A DNA stretch of 31,123 bases from VMFW01 sp038058095 (GCA_038058095.1 JBBUBW010000034.1:1-31123), one strand, 5' to 3'; shown: positions 22,044 through 29,323, counted from the first letter of the stretch. Numbers and translations: made by a program. Notes: a model not told the origin generated them from the sequence alone.

Positions 22044-22068
22044 TCTTCAAAAGGTCGAAAAATTTGAA
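22044..22068 (+). promoter_or_regulatory. Leader hairpin before the 67-aa Cys-rich gene
   Basis: CTTCAAA, loop AGGTCGAAAAA, TTTGAAG: a perfect 7-bp stem with GGTCGA in the loop, 28 nt before the ATG. Similar to the hairpin in the DUF378 leader. Confidence 0.45.
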
Positions 22069-22080
22069 GTTAAAATTAAA

Positions 22081-22284
22081 ATGACACACTACGTCTGTAC
22101 CGGTGATTGCCACGGTGAATCGCCTAGGCCGGGCACTTGCCAAGCAAAGGATTGTGGCAAATTCGGCGAACCCCTGGAACCCTGCGAATGTGAAGATGGG
22201 CTTCATATGGAAGTTTTTGAACAAAACAGCGCCGAATTAGAAAACCTCGAGAAAGCCGACGAATTGGAAGAAACCGATATTTAA
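22081..22284 (+). CDS. Small Cys-rich, probably zinc-binding protein (YVCTG type)
   Basis: A 67-aa acidic protein. MTHYVCTGDCHGES, GTCQAKDCGKFGEPLEPCECEDGLH give Cys at about 6, 10, 20, 25 and 35/37 plus His, a compact zinc-ribbon-like set. I recall such proteins as common in Patescibacteria but know of no function. The acidic C-terminal tail (SAELENLEKADELEETD) may be helical. It lies 6 nt before the tRNA-binding gene, so the two are probably co-transcribed. Confidence 0.75.
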   Translation: MTHYVCTGDCHGESPRPGTCQAKDCGKFGEPLEPCECEDGLHMEVFEQNSAELENLEKADELEETDI

Positions 22285-22289
22285 AATAA

Positions 22290-22613
22290 ATGATTGAATA
22301 TTCCGACTTTCAGAAAATCGAACTGAAGGTTGCCAAAATTATCGAAGCCGAAAGAGTTGATGGCTCCGAAAAACTTATCAAACTAAAAGTCTCGCTTGGG
22401 ACAGAGGAGCGTCAAATTGTCGCCGGCATAGGCAAAACTTATCTGCCGGAAAATTTAGTAAATAAAGAAATTATTGTCGTTGCCAATTTGGCGCCGAGAC
22501 AACTAATGGGTCTCGAAAGCCAGGGCATGCTTCTGGCGGCTCATGACGAAAATGGCGATCCAGTCATATTAATACCAGAGAAAGAAACTCCACTCGGCTC
22601 TCAAATTAGTTGA
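22290..22613 (+). CDS. Stand-alone tRNA-binding OB-fold protein (Trbp111/MetG C-terminal type)
   Basis: A 107-aa protein: FQKIELKVAKIIEAERVDGSEKLIKLKVSLGTEERQIVAGIGKTY, then VVANLAPRQLMGLESQGMLLAA. This is the dimeric OB domain found at the C-terminus of methionyl-tRNA synthetase and as free Trbp111, which binds the outer corner of tRNA. Here it is a separate gene with no synthetase domain in the window. The start immediately follows the Cys-rich gene; no ribosome binding site is evident. Confidence 0.9.
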   Translation: MIEYSDFQKIELKVAKIIEAERVDGSEKLIKLKVSLGTEERQIVAGIGKTYLPENLVNKEIIVVANLAPRQLMGLESQGMLLAAHDENGDPVILIPEKETPLGSQIS

Positions 22614-22666
22614 AGCGGGAACCGTATCTAAGTTTATTTAAAATTAAATTACTTGATACCTAACAC

Positions 22667-23554
22667 ATGGCACATGATACACCTAAAATCGGCGCCCACG
22701 TTTCCACTCAAGGCGGTCTCGCGAACGCCTTTGAAAACGCTAAAAAAATTGGCGCCGAAGCCATTCAATTTTTTGGTTCCTCTCCTCAGCAATGGGCGGT
22801 GCGCGAACCAAAGCCGGAAGATATTGAAAAATTTAAAACTGCCCATAAAAAAGCCGGGGACATGCCCGTTTTTCTTCACGCCGCTTATTTAGTTAATCTA
22901 GCCAGCCCAAACGAAATTACTCGGGCTAATTCAATCCAAAGCTTGATTGGCCACTTAGAGATTTGTGAAGCCATCGGCGCAGAAGGATTAATTTTCCACA
23001 TCGGTTCTGCCGTGTCCTCCAAAGCCTTGGCGACGGAGGAACAAAGAGCAGTCAAAGAACAAGCCATTGAATTTTTAGTTTCCGGCGTCAAAAAAGTTTT
23101 AGAAAAAGTTAAAGGGAATTCGCTGATTATTTTAGAAAATTCATCTGCCGGCGGAGCCAAGCTTGGCGCCACCTCTGAAGAAATTGGGTTAATTTTAAAT
23201 AAAATAAAATCTAAGCGCGCCAAAGTTTGCTTTGACACCGCGCATGCCCTCGAAGCCGGCGTCATTAAATATGAGCAAGTTAAGGAAATAAAAAACACTT
23301 TCGACGAATGGGATAAAGAAATCGGTTTGGAAAACATTATCGCGATTCACGCCAACGATTCAAAAACTCCCTTCGCCTCTCACAATGACCGCCACGAAAA
23401 TATCGGCGAAGGCTGTATTAACCTCGCTGGCTTCAAAAATCTAGCTAAAGAATATCGCCTTAAGGACAAAGTTTGGCTTTTAGAGGTCCCGGGTTTTGAT
23501 AACCTCGGCCCCGACAAGAAGAATATTGATATTTTGAAGTCCTGCTTTGGTTAA
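22667..23554 (+). CDS. nfo: Endonuclease IV (AP endonuclease)
   Basis: Cuts DNA 5' of abasic sites in base excision repair, using three zinc ions in a TIM barrel. 295 aa. Motifs: KIGAHVSTQGGL (about 7-18), AIQFFGSSPQQW, FLHAAYLVNLASP, LIFHIGS, IILENSSAGG, VCFDTAHALEAG, IHANDSKTPFASHNDRHENIGEG and WLLEVPG. These cover the expected His/Glu/Asp metal ligands. Length is normal. GATACC lies 6 nt before the ATG, a weak leaderless-type -10. Adds to the repair genes of the window. Confidence 0.96.
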   Translation: MAHDTPKIGAHVSTQGGLANAFENAKKIGAEAIQFFGSSPQQWAVREPKPEDIEKFKTAHKKAGDMPVFLHAAYLVNLASPNEITRANSIQSLIGHLEICEAIGAEGLIFHIGSAVSSKALATEEQRAVKEQAIEFLVSGVKKVLEKVKGNSLIILENSSAGGAKLGATSEEIGLILNKIKSKRAKVCFDTAHALEAGVIKYEQVKEIKNTFDEWDKEIGLENIIAIHANDSKTPFASHNDRHENIGEGCINLAGFKNLAKEYRLKDKVWLLEVPGFDNLGPDKKNIDILKSCFG

Positions 23555-23608
23555 ACGAAGTGTGGATATCTTTATGAAAAATATTCAATATTAAGCTAAG
23601 ATAATAAG

Positions 23609-23676
23609 GCGATAAGCGGCCCTTCCGCCATCGCTCGACTCCATCCACGGCAGTCGGCCAAAGATGACTGCCGTGG
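23609..23676. repeat. Two consecutive intergenic hairpins
   Basis: GCGAT-AA-GCGG..CCGC-C-ATCGC (23609-23634) and CCACGGCAGTC, 10-nt loop, GACTGCCGTGG (23645-23676, perfect 11 bp). Neither strand has a T-run after them, so they are not classic terminators. They fill most of the nfo to membrane-protein gap, in which I see no gene. Confidence 0.6.
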
Positions 23677-23712
23677 TGTATATAAAAAAATCAACATAAC
23701 CAAACTACACTT

Positions 23713-24123
23713 ATGCGAAAATCAAATTGGTTGCTACTAGTAATAGTTTTAGCTCACAGTATAATTGCCGTTATTGGAACTCGTACTATCCAAGACATGG
23801 GAGCTATAGGAGTTGGTGTAATATATTTATTCCCAGCACTACTTGCGAACTTGATTTGTTTGCCGATAATTTTTGATAGCAAAAAAACAATAGGATATAT
23901 GTTGATTCTCGTAGCTGCACTTTGGTTAGGCGTACCGGTATATGAATTTTTCGGCTGGACACTAACTTCAATACCAAATTACTTCGTTAGTTTTAAAAAC
24001 ATAGCGCAGGCAGTTCTAACATTAATCGAATTAGCTATTTTCATAATTATTTGGTCGAATGTGTTTAAGAAATTTAAGAAAAATCAAAATAATCAACCAT
24101 TACAAACACAAAAACCAACATGA
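23713..24123 (+). CDS. Four-helix membrane protein, unknown function
   Basis: A 136-aa protein with four hydrophobic segments (about 5-23, 32-54, 60-82 and 95-117) and a polar Asn/Gln-rich tail. TGA overlaps the sodA start (ATGA), so it is translationally coupled to superoxide dismutase. No family recognised. The AT-rich coding sequence uses many TTA and ATA codons. Confidence 0.68.
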   Translation: MRKSNWLLLVIVLAHSIIAVIGTRTIQDMGAIGVGVIYLFPALLANLICLPIIFDSKKTIGYMLILVAALWLGVPVYEFFGWTLTSIPNYFVSFKNIAQAVLTLIELAIFIIIWSNVFKKFKKNQNNQPLQTQKPT

Positions 24124-24755
24124 CCGAACATAAACTCCCAACTCTACCATACGCCTATGATGTCTTAGAGCCATACATCGACGCCCGAACAATGGAAATT
24201 CATTACTCCAAGCACCATCAAACGTATGTAAATAACTTAAACGCCGCCATCGAAAAACACAAAGAATTTGGCGACGTTACGGCAGAAAATCTAATTAAGA
24301 GCTTAGGTAGCGTTCCTGAGGATATTCGAGTAGCCGTACGAAACAGCGCCGGCGGTCACGCTAACCATTCCATGTTCTGGCAAGTTATGAAACCCAAAGC
24401 TGAAGCCGAACCAACTGGCAAATTATCCGAAAATATCGGTAAAACCTTCGGGAGCTTCAAGAGCTTCCAGGAAACTTTTACCAAAACAGCGCTTGCCCAA
24501 TTCGGCAGCGGTTGGGCTTGGCTAAGTTTCACCAACCTCGGCGGGCTCGAAGTTCATTCTACCCCAAACCAAAACAGCCCTCTCGAGGAGGGTCTGATTC
24601 CGCTTCTCTGCCTAGATATTTGGGAACATGCTTATTATTTGAAATATCAAAATCGCCGTCCGGAATACGTCGAAAATTGGTGGCACGTCGTTAACTGGGA
24701 AAAGGTCGATGAAAATTATTTAGCCGCCGCAGGACATTCACTCTTAAAAATATGA
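24120..24755 (+). CDS. sodA: Superoxide dismutase (Mn/Fe family)
   Basis: Converts superoxide to oxygen and peroxide. 211 aa. Metal ligands by alignment: His28 (TMEIHYSKHH), His83 (GGHANHSMFW), Asp166 and His170 (CLDIWEHAYYLKYQNRRPEYVENWW). GGHANHSMFW and FGSGWAWL favour a Mn-type enzyme, but metal choice cannot be proved. No signal peptide, so cytoplasmic. Middle gene of a tight operon: ATGA overlap with the membrane protein upstream and with DUF5652 downstream. Its presence points to some exposure to oxygen. Confidence 0.95.
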   Translation: MTEHKLPTLPYAYDVLEPYIDARTMEIHYSKHHQTYVNNLNAAIEKHKEFGDVTAENLIKSLGSVPEDIRVAVRNSAGGHANHSMFWQVMKPKAEAEPTGKLSENIGKTFGSFKSFQETFTKTALAQFGSGWAWLSFTNLGGLEVHSTPNQNSPLEEGLIPLLCLDIWEHAYYLKYQNRRPEYVENWWHVVNWEKVDENYLAAAGHSLLKI

Positions 24756-25015
24756 TTGATATTTTCGGTCCGTCGATAGCAAGTTTTGCCCTAAGCTTAG
24801 GTATTTCTCCCCAACGGTTTGGAATTATATTATTAGCCATCATTATTCTCTGGACCATTCCCTGGAAAGGGGTGGCGCTATGGAAAGCATCCCATCGGCA
24901 AGAAAAATGGTGGTTTATAGTGCTTTTAGTTATTAACACCATTGGCATTTTAGAAATTTTATACATCTTTGTTTTCAGTAAGAAAACCTCTGAATCTCCA
25001 AGCACCCCTCGCTAA
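24752..25015 (+). CDS. DUF5652 family membrane protein
   Basis: An 87-aa protein with two transmembrane segments (about 20-40 and 52-75). IPWKGVALWKASHRQEKWWFIVLLVINTIGILEILYIF is the pattern I know as DUF5652, frequent in Patescibacteria. Function unknown. Its ATG overlaps the sodA stop. Confidence 0.75.
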   Translation: MIDIFGPSIASFALSLGISPQRFGIILLAIIILWTIPWKGVALWKASHRQEKWWFIVLLVINTIGILEILYIFVFSKKTSESPSTPR

Positions 25016-25045
25016 ATCGACGGGATAGCTAAAGAGAAGAGTATT

Positions 25046-25312
25046 ATGAAACATTTTAATCTAAGAATCTCCGGCCTCGTGCAGGGAGTTGGTTTTCGTT
25101 TTTTTGCTTCTCAAAAAGCAGACTTTCTAAACTTAACCGGTTTTATAAAAAATAATCCCGACGGAACTGTTTCGATCGAGATAGAAGGGGGCGAGAAAAA
25201 TCTAAAGGAATTTATTACTTGGTGCCGGAAAGGTCCTCCAACGGCCGAAGTCAAAAAACTTGAAGTGAAGGAAGGCAAACTTAAAAACTTCTCCGAGTTT
25301 AAATACTACTAA
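25046..25312 (+). CDS. acyP: Acylphosphatase
   Basis: Hydrolyses acyl phosphates. 88 aa, usual length. LRISGLVQGVGFRFFASQKA carries catalytic Arg18, and LTGFIKNNPDGTVSIEIEGG carries catalytic Asn36. Starts 30 nt after DUF5652; AAGAGAAGAG about 7 nt upstream of the ATG is a modest ribosome binding site. 25313-25420 contains a short GGTTC../..GAACC inverted repeat but no gene. Confidence 0.92.
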   Translation: MKHFNLRISGLVQGVGFRFFASQKADFLNLTGFIKNNPDGTVSIEIEGGEKNLKEFITWCRKGPPTAEVKKLEVKEGKLKNFSEFKYY

Positions 25313-25420
25313 AATTAAAATTTAATCAACCCCGGCACTAATTAAGGAAAGGTTCGTTTGTAAAGGCACGAAAAGTGAACCGCAGATTAAGTCGGAGGAA
25401 TAATTACAATTACAGATGTA

Positions 25421-25867
25421 CTAAATTCCTTGATTAGTCCCGAGGTCAACCTCCTTGATAATTTGAATTTTAGAGTAGGCAATCCCAAATTTTAAGGCCT
25501 GTGACTTCGTAGACATCCAGATATCAACGTTGTTTCCTTTTCGCTCATGCATTCGATCTTCAACTACGAATACCTTATCTCCGAAAAGTTCAGGGATCTG
25601 AATTTTAGTTCCAAAAGGAAGTAAGTTTGTAGCCACAATTCCATCCCTTACAGTCGAACCAGAGGCGGTAATAAAAGGGGTATCGTCAGTTTCCTCTGGA
25701 GTGCTTGAATAAGCCGTTATCCACACGCTCCTGGTATCTATTACCACGATCGGTGCATTCTGGCCTAAATTATCGCTTAAAACTATCGCCGTGGTGCTAT
25801 TATGGCCGGCTCCTGAATATAAACTAGAGCTTAGTCCCAAAAACATTAAAAATGCTTTAGTTATCAT
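25421..25867 (-). CDS. Secreted 3D-domain protein (RlpA-like double-psi beta-barrel)
   Basis: From ATG 25867 the product is 148 aa with a signal peptide (MITKAFLMFLGLSSSLYSGAG). The frame extends upstream to 26011, but that part crosses the promoter and a terminator, so 25867 is preferred. The 3D domain (about 45-135) has VWITAYSSTPEETDDTPFITASGSTVRDGIVATNLLPFGTKIQIPELFGDKVFVVEDRMHERKGNNVDIWM, including the Asp residues that give the family its name. Relatives act on or near peptidoglycan (resuscitation and lytic-transglycosylase-like proteins), so a cell-wall role is inferred. The leader carries a terminator hairpin, suggesting attenuation. Confidence 0.85.
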   Translation of the reverse strand: MITKAFLMFLGLSSSLYSGAGHNSTTAIVLSDNLGQNAPIVVIDTRSVWITAYSSTPEETDDTPFITASGSTVRDGIVATNLLPFGTKIQIPELFGDKVFVVEDRMHERKGNNVDIWMSTKSQALKFGIAYSKIQIIKEVDLGTNQGI

Positions 25868-25883
25868 ATTTTTTTCCAATAAA

Positions 25884-25903
25884 AAACCCCCTTCCAGGGG
25901 TTT
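25884..25903 (-). terminator. Terminator-like hairpin in the leader of the 3D-domain gene, possible attenuator
   Basis: Minus strand AAACCCC-TGGAAG-GGGGTTT then TTTATT. It lies between the promoter (25918-25945) and the ATG (25867), so transcripts would stop before the gene unless read through. Confidence 0.62.
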
Positions 25904-25917
25904 AACATTTCCCGTAT

Positions 25918-25945
25918 AGTATACTCCTCCTAAAATAAAAGTCAA
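25918..25945 (-). promoter_or_regulatory. Promoter of the 3D-domain gene
   Basis: Minus strand TTGACT (25945-25940), 16-nt spacer, TATACT (25923-25918). Predicted start near 25911, leader about 45 nt. Confidence 0.75.
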
Positions 25946-26021
25946 TAGGGGGTCAAAATATGCTAAAAACGCTATGAAATAAGCCCTAGAATCAATATTT
26001 GCCGATTTCAAATGAACCCAT

Positions 26022-26027
26022 TATAAT
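26022..26027 (+). promoter_or_regulatory. -10 box of the SHOCT gene
   Basis: TATAAT; predicted start near 26034. The short leader contains AAGGTCG 21 nt before the first ATG. Confidence 0.5.
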
Positions 26028-26059
26028 TTCTAAAACAAGGTCGTAGCGAAAAATTAATT

Positions 26060-26320
26060 ATGATGGATAATTTTTATTTTGGACAAATGGGAGGTTGGGG
26101 AATGGGTGGATATCTGGGTATGTTTGTTTTTTGGGTGGTTGGTATCCTACTCTTAGTTTGGCTCATCAAAGAGCTTTTTTCGTGTAAAGGAGGCAAAACA
26201 ACAATTAATTCAGCCGAGAAGTCTTTCGAGAAATCGTCTATGGATATCTTAAAAGAGCGTTACGCCAAAGGAGAAATAACCAAAAAGGAATTCGACGCTA
26301 AAAAAGCTGATTTAGAGTAG
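26060..26320 (+). CDS. SHOCT domain membrane protein
   Basis: An 86-aa protein. The Gly/Met-rich start (MMDNFYFGQMGGWGMGGYLG) leads into a transmembrane helix (about 20-42). The C-terminal SHOCT motif SMDILKERYAKGEITKKEFDAKKADL (about 60-86) is clear; this short domain occurs at protein ends and probably mediates oligomerisation. Function unknown. The second Met (26063) could also be the start. Confidence 0.85.
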   Translation: MMDNFYFGQMGGWGMGGYLGMFVFWVVGILLLVWLIKELFSCKGGKTTINSAEKSFEKSSMDILKERYAKGEITKKEFDAKKADLE

Positions 26321-26339
26321 CGAACTTAAATGGGGCGCG

Positions 26340-26465
26340 CCCCGTTGGAAATGGCGAGAAAATACGCAGTATTTTTGAGACAAAACACAAAACTATTTAA
26401 TTTGATTGGTAGGTATTCCGAGATTAAAACTATCAGACAAGAAAAACGTTCTATTTCCTATGGGG
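26340..26465. mobile_element. MITE-like element, copy A, ending in the tgt start codon
   Basis: A 126-bp segment bounded by CCCCGTTGGAAAT (26340-26352) and ATTTCCTATGGGG (26453-26465), inverted repeats matching at 11 of 13 positions. The right end is identical to that of the segment at 27961-28081. Inside is AAAATAC-GCA-GTATTTT, a perfect hairpin. GGGGCGCGCCCC abuts the left end. No protein is coded, so it would depend on a transposase elsewhere. The ATG within the right repeat (26460) is the tgt start. Confidence 0.55.
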
Positions 26466-27620
26466 TTCAAGCTTCTAAAAAAAGATAACCAGGCCCGGCT
26501 TGGAGTTTTAGATACGCCTTCGGGCCCAGTTGAGACGCCAAGTTACGTTGTCGTAGCCACGGACGGCCACATCCGTACCCTAGAGCCGGGAGATATTCCC
26601 AAAACCAAAACCCAAATCGCCATCTGCAACACCTACCACCTTTGGCGCTCGTTAGGCGAGAATGGATTAAATGATTTCACGGGTTTGCATGATTTTATGG
26701 AATGGGAGGGTTTGATTATGACCGACTCCGGCGGTTTTCAAGTTTTTAGCTTGGGAGTTGCTCGAGAAACCGGTGTTGGCAAAATCGTGACCGAAGAAGG
26801 GGAGAAATATCGGCCAGAAAATAATTTGGTTCGTGTCACCGACTCTGGGGTTTATTTTATGGAAAATGGCGAAGAAATTTATCTTGACGCCGAACTCTCA
26901 ATTCGCATCCAAGACCAACTCGGAAGCGATATCATCCTTGCTTTTGACGAACCTAGCTCTCCGCTTCATGACTACGACTATACTAAAAAAGCTATGGAGC
27001 GAACCCACGCCTGGGCGGAGCGTTCCCTCGAGGCCAAAATCTCAGATCAAAAAATCTACGGCATTATTCAGGGCGGGCATTTTGAAGACCTCCGCCGTGA
27101 AAGCGCCAAATTTATCGGCTCGCTTCCGTTCGACGGCTTTGCCGTCGGCGGCTCTTTTGGCAGTTCTTTTGGTGGGCAAAAAAATGATACTTTTCAGGAA
27201 TTAAATTGGGTTAATCCTTTGCTACCCGAAGAAAAACCGCGCCATCTTTTAGGCATCGGCAGAATTGAAGATATTTTCGAAGCCGTAGAGCGGGGGATTG
27301 ATACTATGGATTGTGTTATTCCCACTCGTGAAGCCCGGCATGGCGGCATTTGGTCTCAAGGTGGGCGATTGGATATTTTAAAGGGCCTTTATCAAGATGA
27401 CGAAAGTCCGCTCATCGAAGGCTGTGAATGTCCCACCTGTGGAGAGGAAGGAACTACAAAATCCAAACTTCACAATCTTTTTAAAGCCAAAGACTTCGAT
27501 GCCGCTCGCAAAGCCACTATCCATAACGTTTTCTTTTTCAATAATTTAATGTTTCAAATCAGAGAATCAATTCGTAACTCCAATTTTACCCAATTTAAGA
27601 AGAATTATCTTCATGTTTAG
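26460..27620 (+). CDS. tgt: tRNA-guanine transglycosylase (queuine tRNA-ribosyltransferase)
   Basis: Exchanges guanine for preQ1 at position 34 of tRNAs with GUN anticodons, the step before QueA. 386 aa from ATG 26460 (MGFKLLKKDNQARLG, matching the family start); an upstream in-frame TTG at 26406 is not needed. Motifs: ETPSYVVVATDGHIRTL, CNTYHLWRSLG, MTDSGGFQVFSLG (catalytic Asp region), YGIIQGGHFEDLRRESA, FAVGGSFG, HLLGIGRIEDIFEAVERGIDTMDCVIPTREARHGG, and the zinc site CECPTCGEEG...H (CxCxxC and a later His). The start codon lies in the terminal repeat of a MITE-like element. Confidence 0.95.
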   Translation: MGFKLLKKDNQARLGVLDTPSGPVETPSYVVVATDGHIRTLEPGDIPKTKTQIAICNTYHLWRSLGENGLNDFTGLHDFMEWEGLIMTDSGGFQVFSLGVARETGVGKIVTEEGEKYRPENNLVRVTDSGVYFMENGEEIYLDAELSIRIQDQLGSDIILAFDEPSSPLHDYDYTKKAMERTHAWAERSLEAKISDQKIYGIIQGGHFEDLRRESAKFIGSLPFDGFAVGGSFGSSFGGQKNDTFQELNWVNPLLPEEKPRHLLGIGRIEDIFEAVERGIDTMDCVIPTREARHGGIWSQGGRLDILKGLYQDDESPLIEGCECPTCGEEGTTKSKLHNLFKAKDFDAARKATIHNVFFFNNLMFQIRESIRNSNFTQFKKNYLHV

Positions 27621-27626
27621 TCAAAC

Positions 27627-27656
27627 TTGACAAAGGAAAAAGTTATGATATATAAT
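27627..27656 (+). promoter_or_regulatory. Promoter of the 45-aa gene
   Basis: TTGACA (27627-27632), 18-nt spacer, TATAAT (27651-27656), starting 7 nt after the tgt stop. Leader about 66 nt with a CTGCC/GGCAG hairpin. Confidence 0.8.
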
Positions 27657-27728
27657 ACACCACAGTAAACATCTGCCATCAAGGGGATCGGCAGGTTCCG
27701 CATTTCCACAGTTTTCAGGAGGGTCGAA

Positions 27729-27866
27729 ATGGCACAGAAAAAAAATCAACGGCAACGCACAAAGGCGTATTGGCACCTGTATCAGTTGCAGCAGGTGCAG
27801 CCGCCAGAGAGGTTCGCCAAAGTGGTCGATAAAATCACCAGAGGTGAGTGCTATCTCATCAAGTGA
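27729..27866 (+). CDS. 45-aa basic hypothetical protein
   Basis: A short gene with every expected signal: a consensus promoter, AGGAGGG 5 nt before the ATG, and a perfect terminator 49 nt after the stop. The product starts MAQKKNQRQRTKAYWHLYQL, is Gln/Arg/Lys-rich, and ends ERFAKVVDKITRGECYLIK. The basic charge suggests nucleic-acid binding, which is only a guess. Codons such as CAG, GTG and CGG contrast with the A-ending codons of tgt next door. Confidence 0.68.
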   Translation: MAQKKNQRQRTKAYWHLYQLQQVQPPERFAKVVDKITRGECYLIK

Positions 27867-27914
27867 GTCGGTACCCCAAAGTTTTCGTCCCCAGCCCTTC
27901 TCCGGGCAAACCTA

Positions 27915-27955
27915 CCCCACTCGCAAAATATCGCGAGTGGGGCAGTCTTTTTTTT
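27915..27955 (+). terminator. Perfect intrinsic terminator of the 45-aa gene
   Basis: CCCCACTCGC, loop AAAATATC, GCGAGTGGGG, then CAGTCTTTTTTTT. Confidence 0.92.
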
Positions 27956-27960
27956 GCACG

Positions 27961-28081
27961 CCCCGTAGGAAATTAAATATTTTTCGTGATTTTTATGTTC
28001 AATTCAAAAATAAACAATAGACATGAGTAAAGTTGGTTTTTATATAAAAATATTTTGCTTCTCTAAATATTTCCTATGGGG
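27961..28081. mobile_element. MITE-like element, copy B, upstream of the exonuclease gene
   Basis: A 121-bp segment from CCCCGTAGGAAAT (27961-27973) to ATTTCCTATGGGG (28069-28081), inverted repeats matching at 12 of 13 positions. AT-rich interior without a frame and without clear similarity to the interior of copy A. It ends 17 nt before the exonuclease ATG; TACAAT (28082-28087) just outside may be that gene's -10. Confidence 0.55.
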
Positions 28082-28098
28082 TACAATTGATAGTATCT

Positions 28099-28812
28099 AT
28101 GAGCCAACTCATTTTCGATATTGAAACCATCGGCGAGGATTTTGATTCGCTCGACCCGGTCACCCAAAAGACCCTAACTCACTGGATTAGCAACGAAACT
28201 TCCGACGAGTCCGAATACACGAAAATTCTCTCCGATATTAAAAATCGCCTCGGCTTTTCGCCCTTAACCGGCGAGATTGTCGCTATCGGAGTTCTCGACT
28301 GCGAAAAAAATCAAGGCGCGGTTTATTTCCAAGCGCCCGGCGAAAAAATAAAAGACTTCACCGAAGATAATTTTAAATTTAAAGCTCTAACCGAAAAAGA
28401 AATGCTCGAATCTTTTTGGGAGGGCGCAAAAAAGTACGGAGAATTTGTGAGTTTCAATGGCCGCTCCTTCGACGCTCCATTTTTAATGATCCGCTCTGCT
28501 ATCCACGGAGTCCGGCCCACTGTGGATTTGATGCAGGGAAGATATTTATACCAGCAACGAGATGCCAAGCACATCGACCTCTTGGACCAGCTCACTTTCT
28601 ACGGTGCCTCCGCTAAAAAGGGCAGCCTTCATCTTTGGAGTCGAGCCTTCGGCATCAAAAGTCCCAAAGCCGATGGCGTCTCAGGAGATGACGTCGGCCG
28701 GCTTTTCAAAGAAAAGAAATTTAAAGAAATTGCCATATACAATACCGGCGATCTTATCGCCACTAAAGAACTTTTCGAATACTGGAGTAAATACCTACGA
28801 GCAGGCGCCTGA
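28099..28812 (+). CDS. Predicted 3'-5' exonuclease, PolB-like DEDD family
   Basis: A 237-aa protein. Start at ATG 28099, 11 nt after a TACAAT box. Exonuclease motifs: LIFDIETIGEDFD (about 4-16, metal Asp and Glu), FVSFNGRSFDAPFLMIRSAIHGVRP (about 115-139, second Asp) and YNTGDLIATKELFEYW (about 215-230, third Asp in the Tyr-containing arrangement). This fits the stand-alone PolB-type exonuclease domain family. It probably trims or proofreads 3' ends in repair; partners are unknown. Confidence 0.86.
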   Translation: MSQLIFDIETIGEDFDSLDPVTQKTLTHWISNETSDESEYTKILSDIKNRLGFSPLTGEIVAIGVLDCEKNQGAVYFQAPGEKIKDFTEDNFKFKALTEKEMLESFWEGAKKYGEFVSFNGRSFDAPFLMIRSAIHGVRPTVDLMQGRYLYQQRDAKHIDLLDQLTFYGASAKKGSLHLWSRAFGIKSPKADGVSGDDVGRLFKEKKFKEIAIYNTGDLIATKELFEYWSKYLRAGA

Positions 28813-28827
28813 AGATAGTTTAAAGAA

Positions 28828-28856
28828 TTGATTTTTTTAAAATAAGAGAATAAAAT
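28828..28856 (+). promoter_or_regulatory. Promoter of the 78-aa gene
   Basis: TTGATT (28828-28833), 17-nt spacer, TAAAAT (28851-28856). Predicted start near 28863, leader about 88 nt. Confidence 0.62.
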
Positions 28857-28950
28857 AATTCAAGCTCCATTTTAGCTCACGTCAGAAAAACTAGCAGTTC
28901 ACTTGCAGCACTTCACCCTTTAACCCTCACCAAGTACCACTGGAGGAGTC

Positions 28951-29187
28951 ATGGTAAAACTGGCATTTGAGTTGCCGAGTCGTTCAGGTGGGCTCAAAAC
29001 CGTCACCACTCTCGCAAAAATCAACGACCGGATTCCTGTCGCAATACACAGAAATCAGGTTGAGTTTGGGAGAACGGCAAAAGATCGTCCTGACCATGTC
29101 GAAGTCATCATTCGCCATGGACAATTGGTGGGTAAGTCGACGATCAGGATCGGCAACGTCAAGGCCAAGGTTTCAATCGCAGAATAG
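28951..29187 (+). CDS. 78-aa basic hypothetical protein
   Basis: Starts MVKLAFELPSRSGGLKTVTT, with GGAGGAGTC before the ATG as a strong ribosome binding site. The second half (VEFGRTAKDRPDHVEVIIRHGQLVGKSTIRIGNVKAKVSI) looks like a small all-beta fold. No family recognised. One-gene unit with its own promoter and hairpins after the stop. Codon use (CTG, GAG, GTC, ATC) differs from neighbouring core genes. Confidence 0.68.
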   Translation: MVKLAFELPSRSGGLKTVTTLAKINDRIPVAIHRNQVEFGRTAKDRPDHVEVIIRHGQLVGKSTIRIGNVKAKVSIAE

Positions 29188-29203
29188 CTGCAAGTGTTGC
29201 AGC
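29187..29203 (+). repeat. Hairpin at the stop codon of the 78-aa gene
   Basis: GCTGCAA-GTG-TTGCAGC, perfect 7-bp stem beginning at the last base of the TAG stop. Confidence 0.5.
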
Positions 29204-29209
29204 CAAAAG

Positions 29210-29237
29210 AGCCCCGGACTAGATTCAGTCCGGGGCT
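29210..29237 (+). terminator. Terminator-type hairpin after the 78-aa gene
   Basis: AGCCCCGGACT, loop AGATTC, AGTCCGGGGCT: perfect 11-bp stem. The following TTGCTCTAT is only weakly T-rich. Confidence 0.72.
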
Positions 29238-29323
29238 TGCTCTATCCGCAATCCTAAAGTTAGTCACAACACACAATTGCGCTAAAATATCCCTTGCATT
29301 AAAATTAACCCACTATATAAACT

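Noticed and set aside
22885..23337. Minus-strand frame of 150 codons inside nfo
   Set aside because: nfo is unambiguous across this stretch; the opposite frame is open only because of codon bias.
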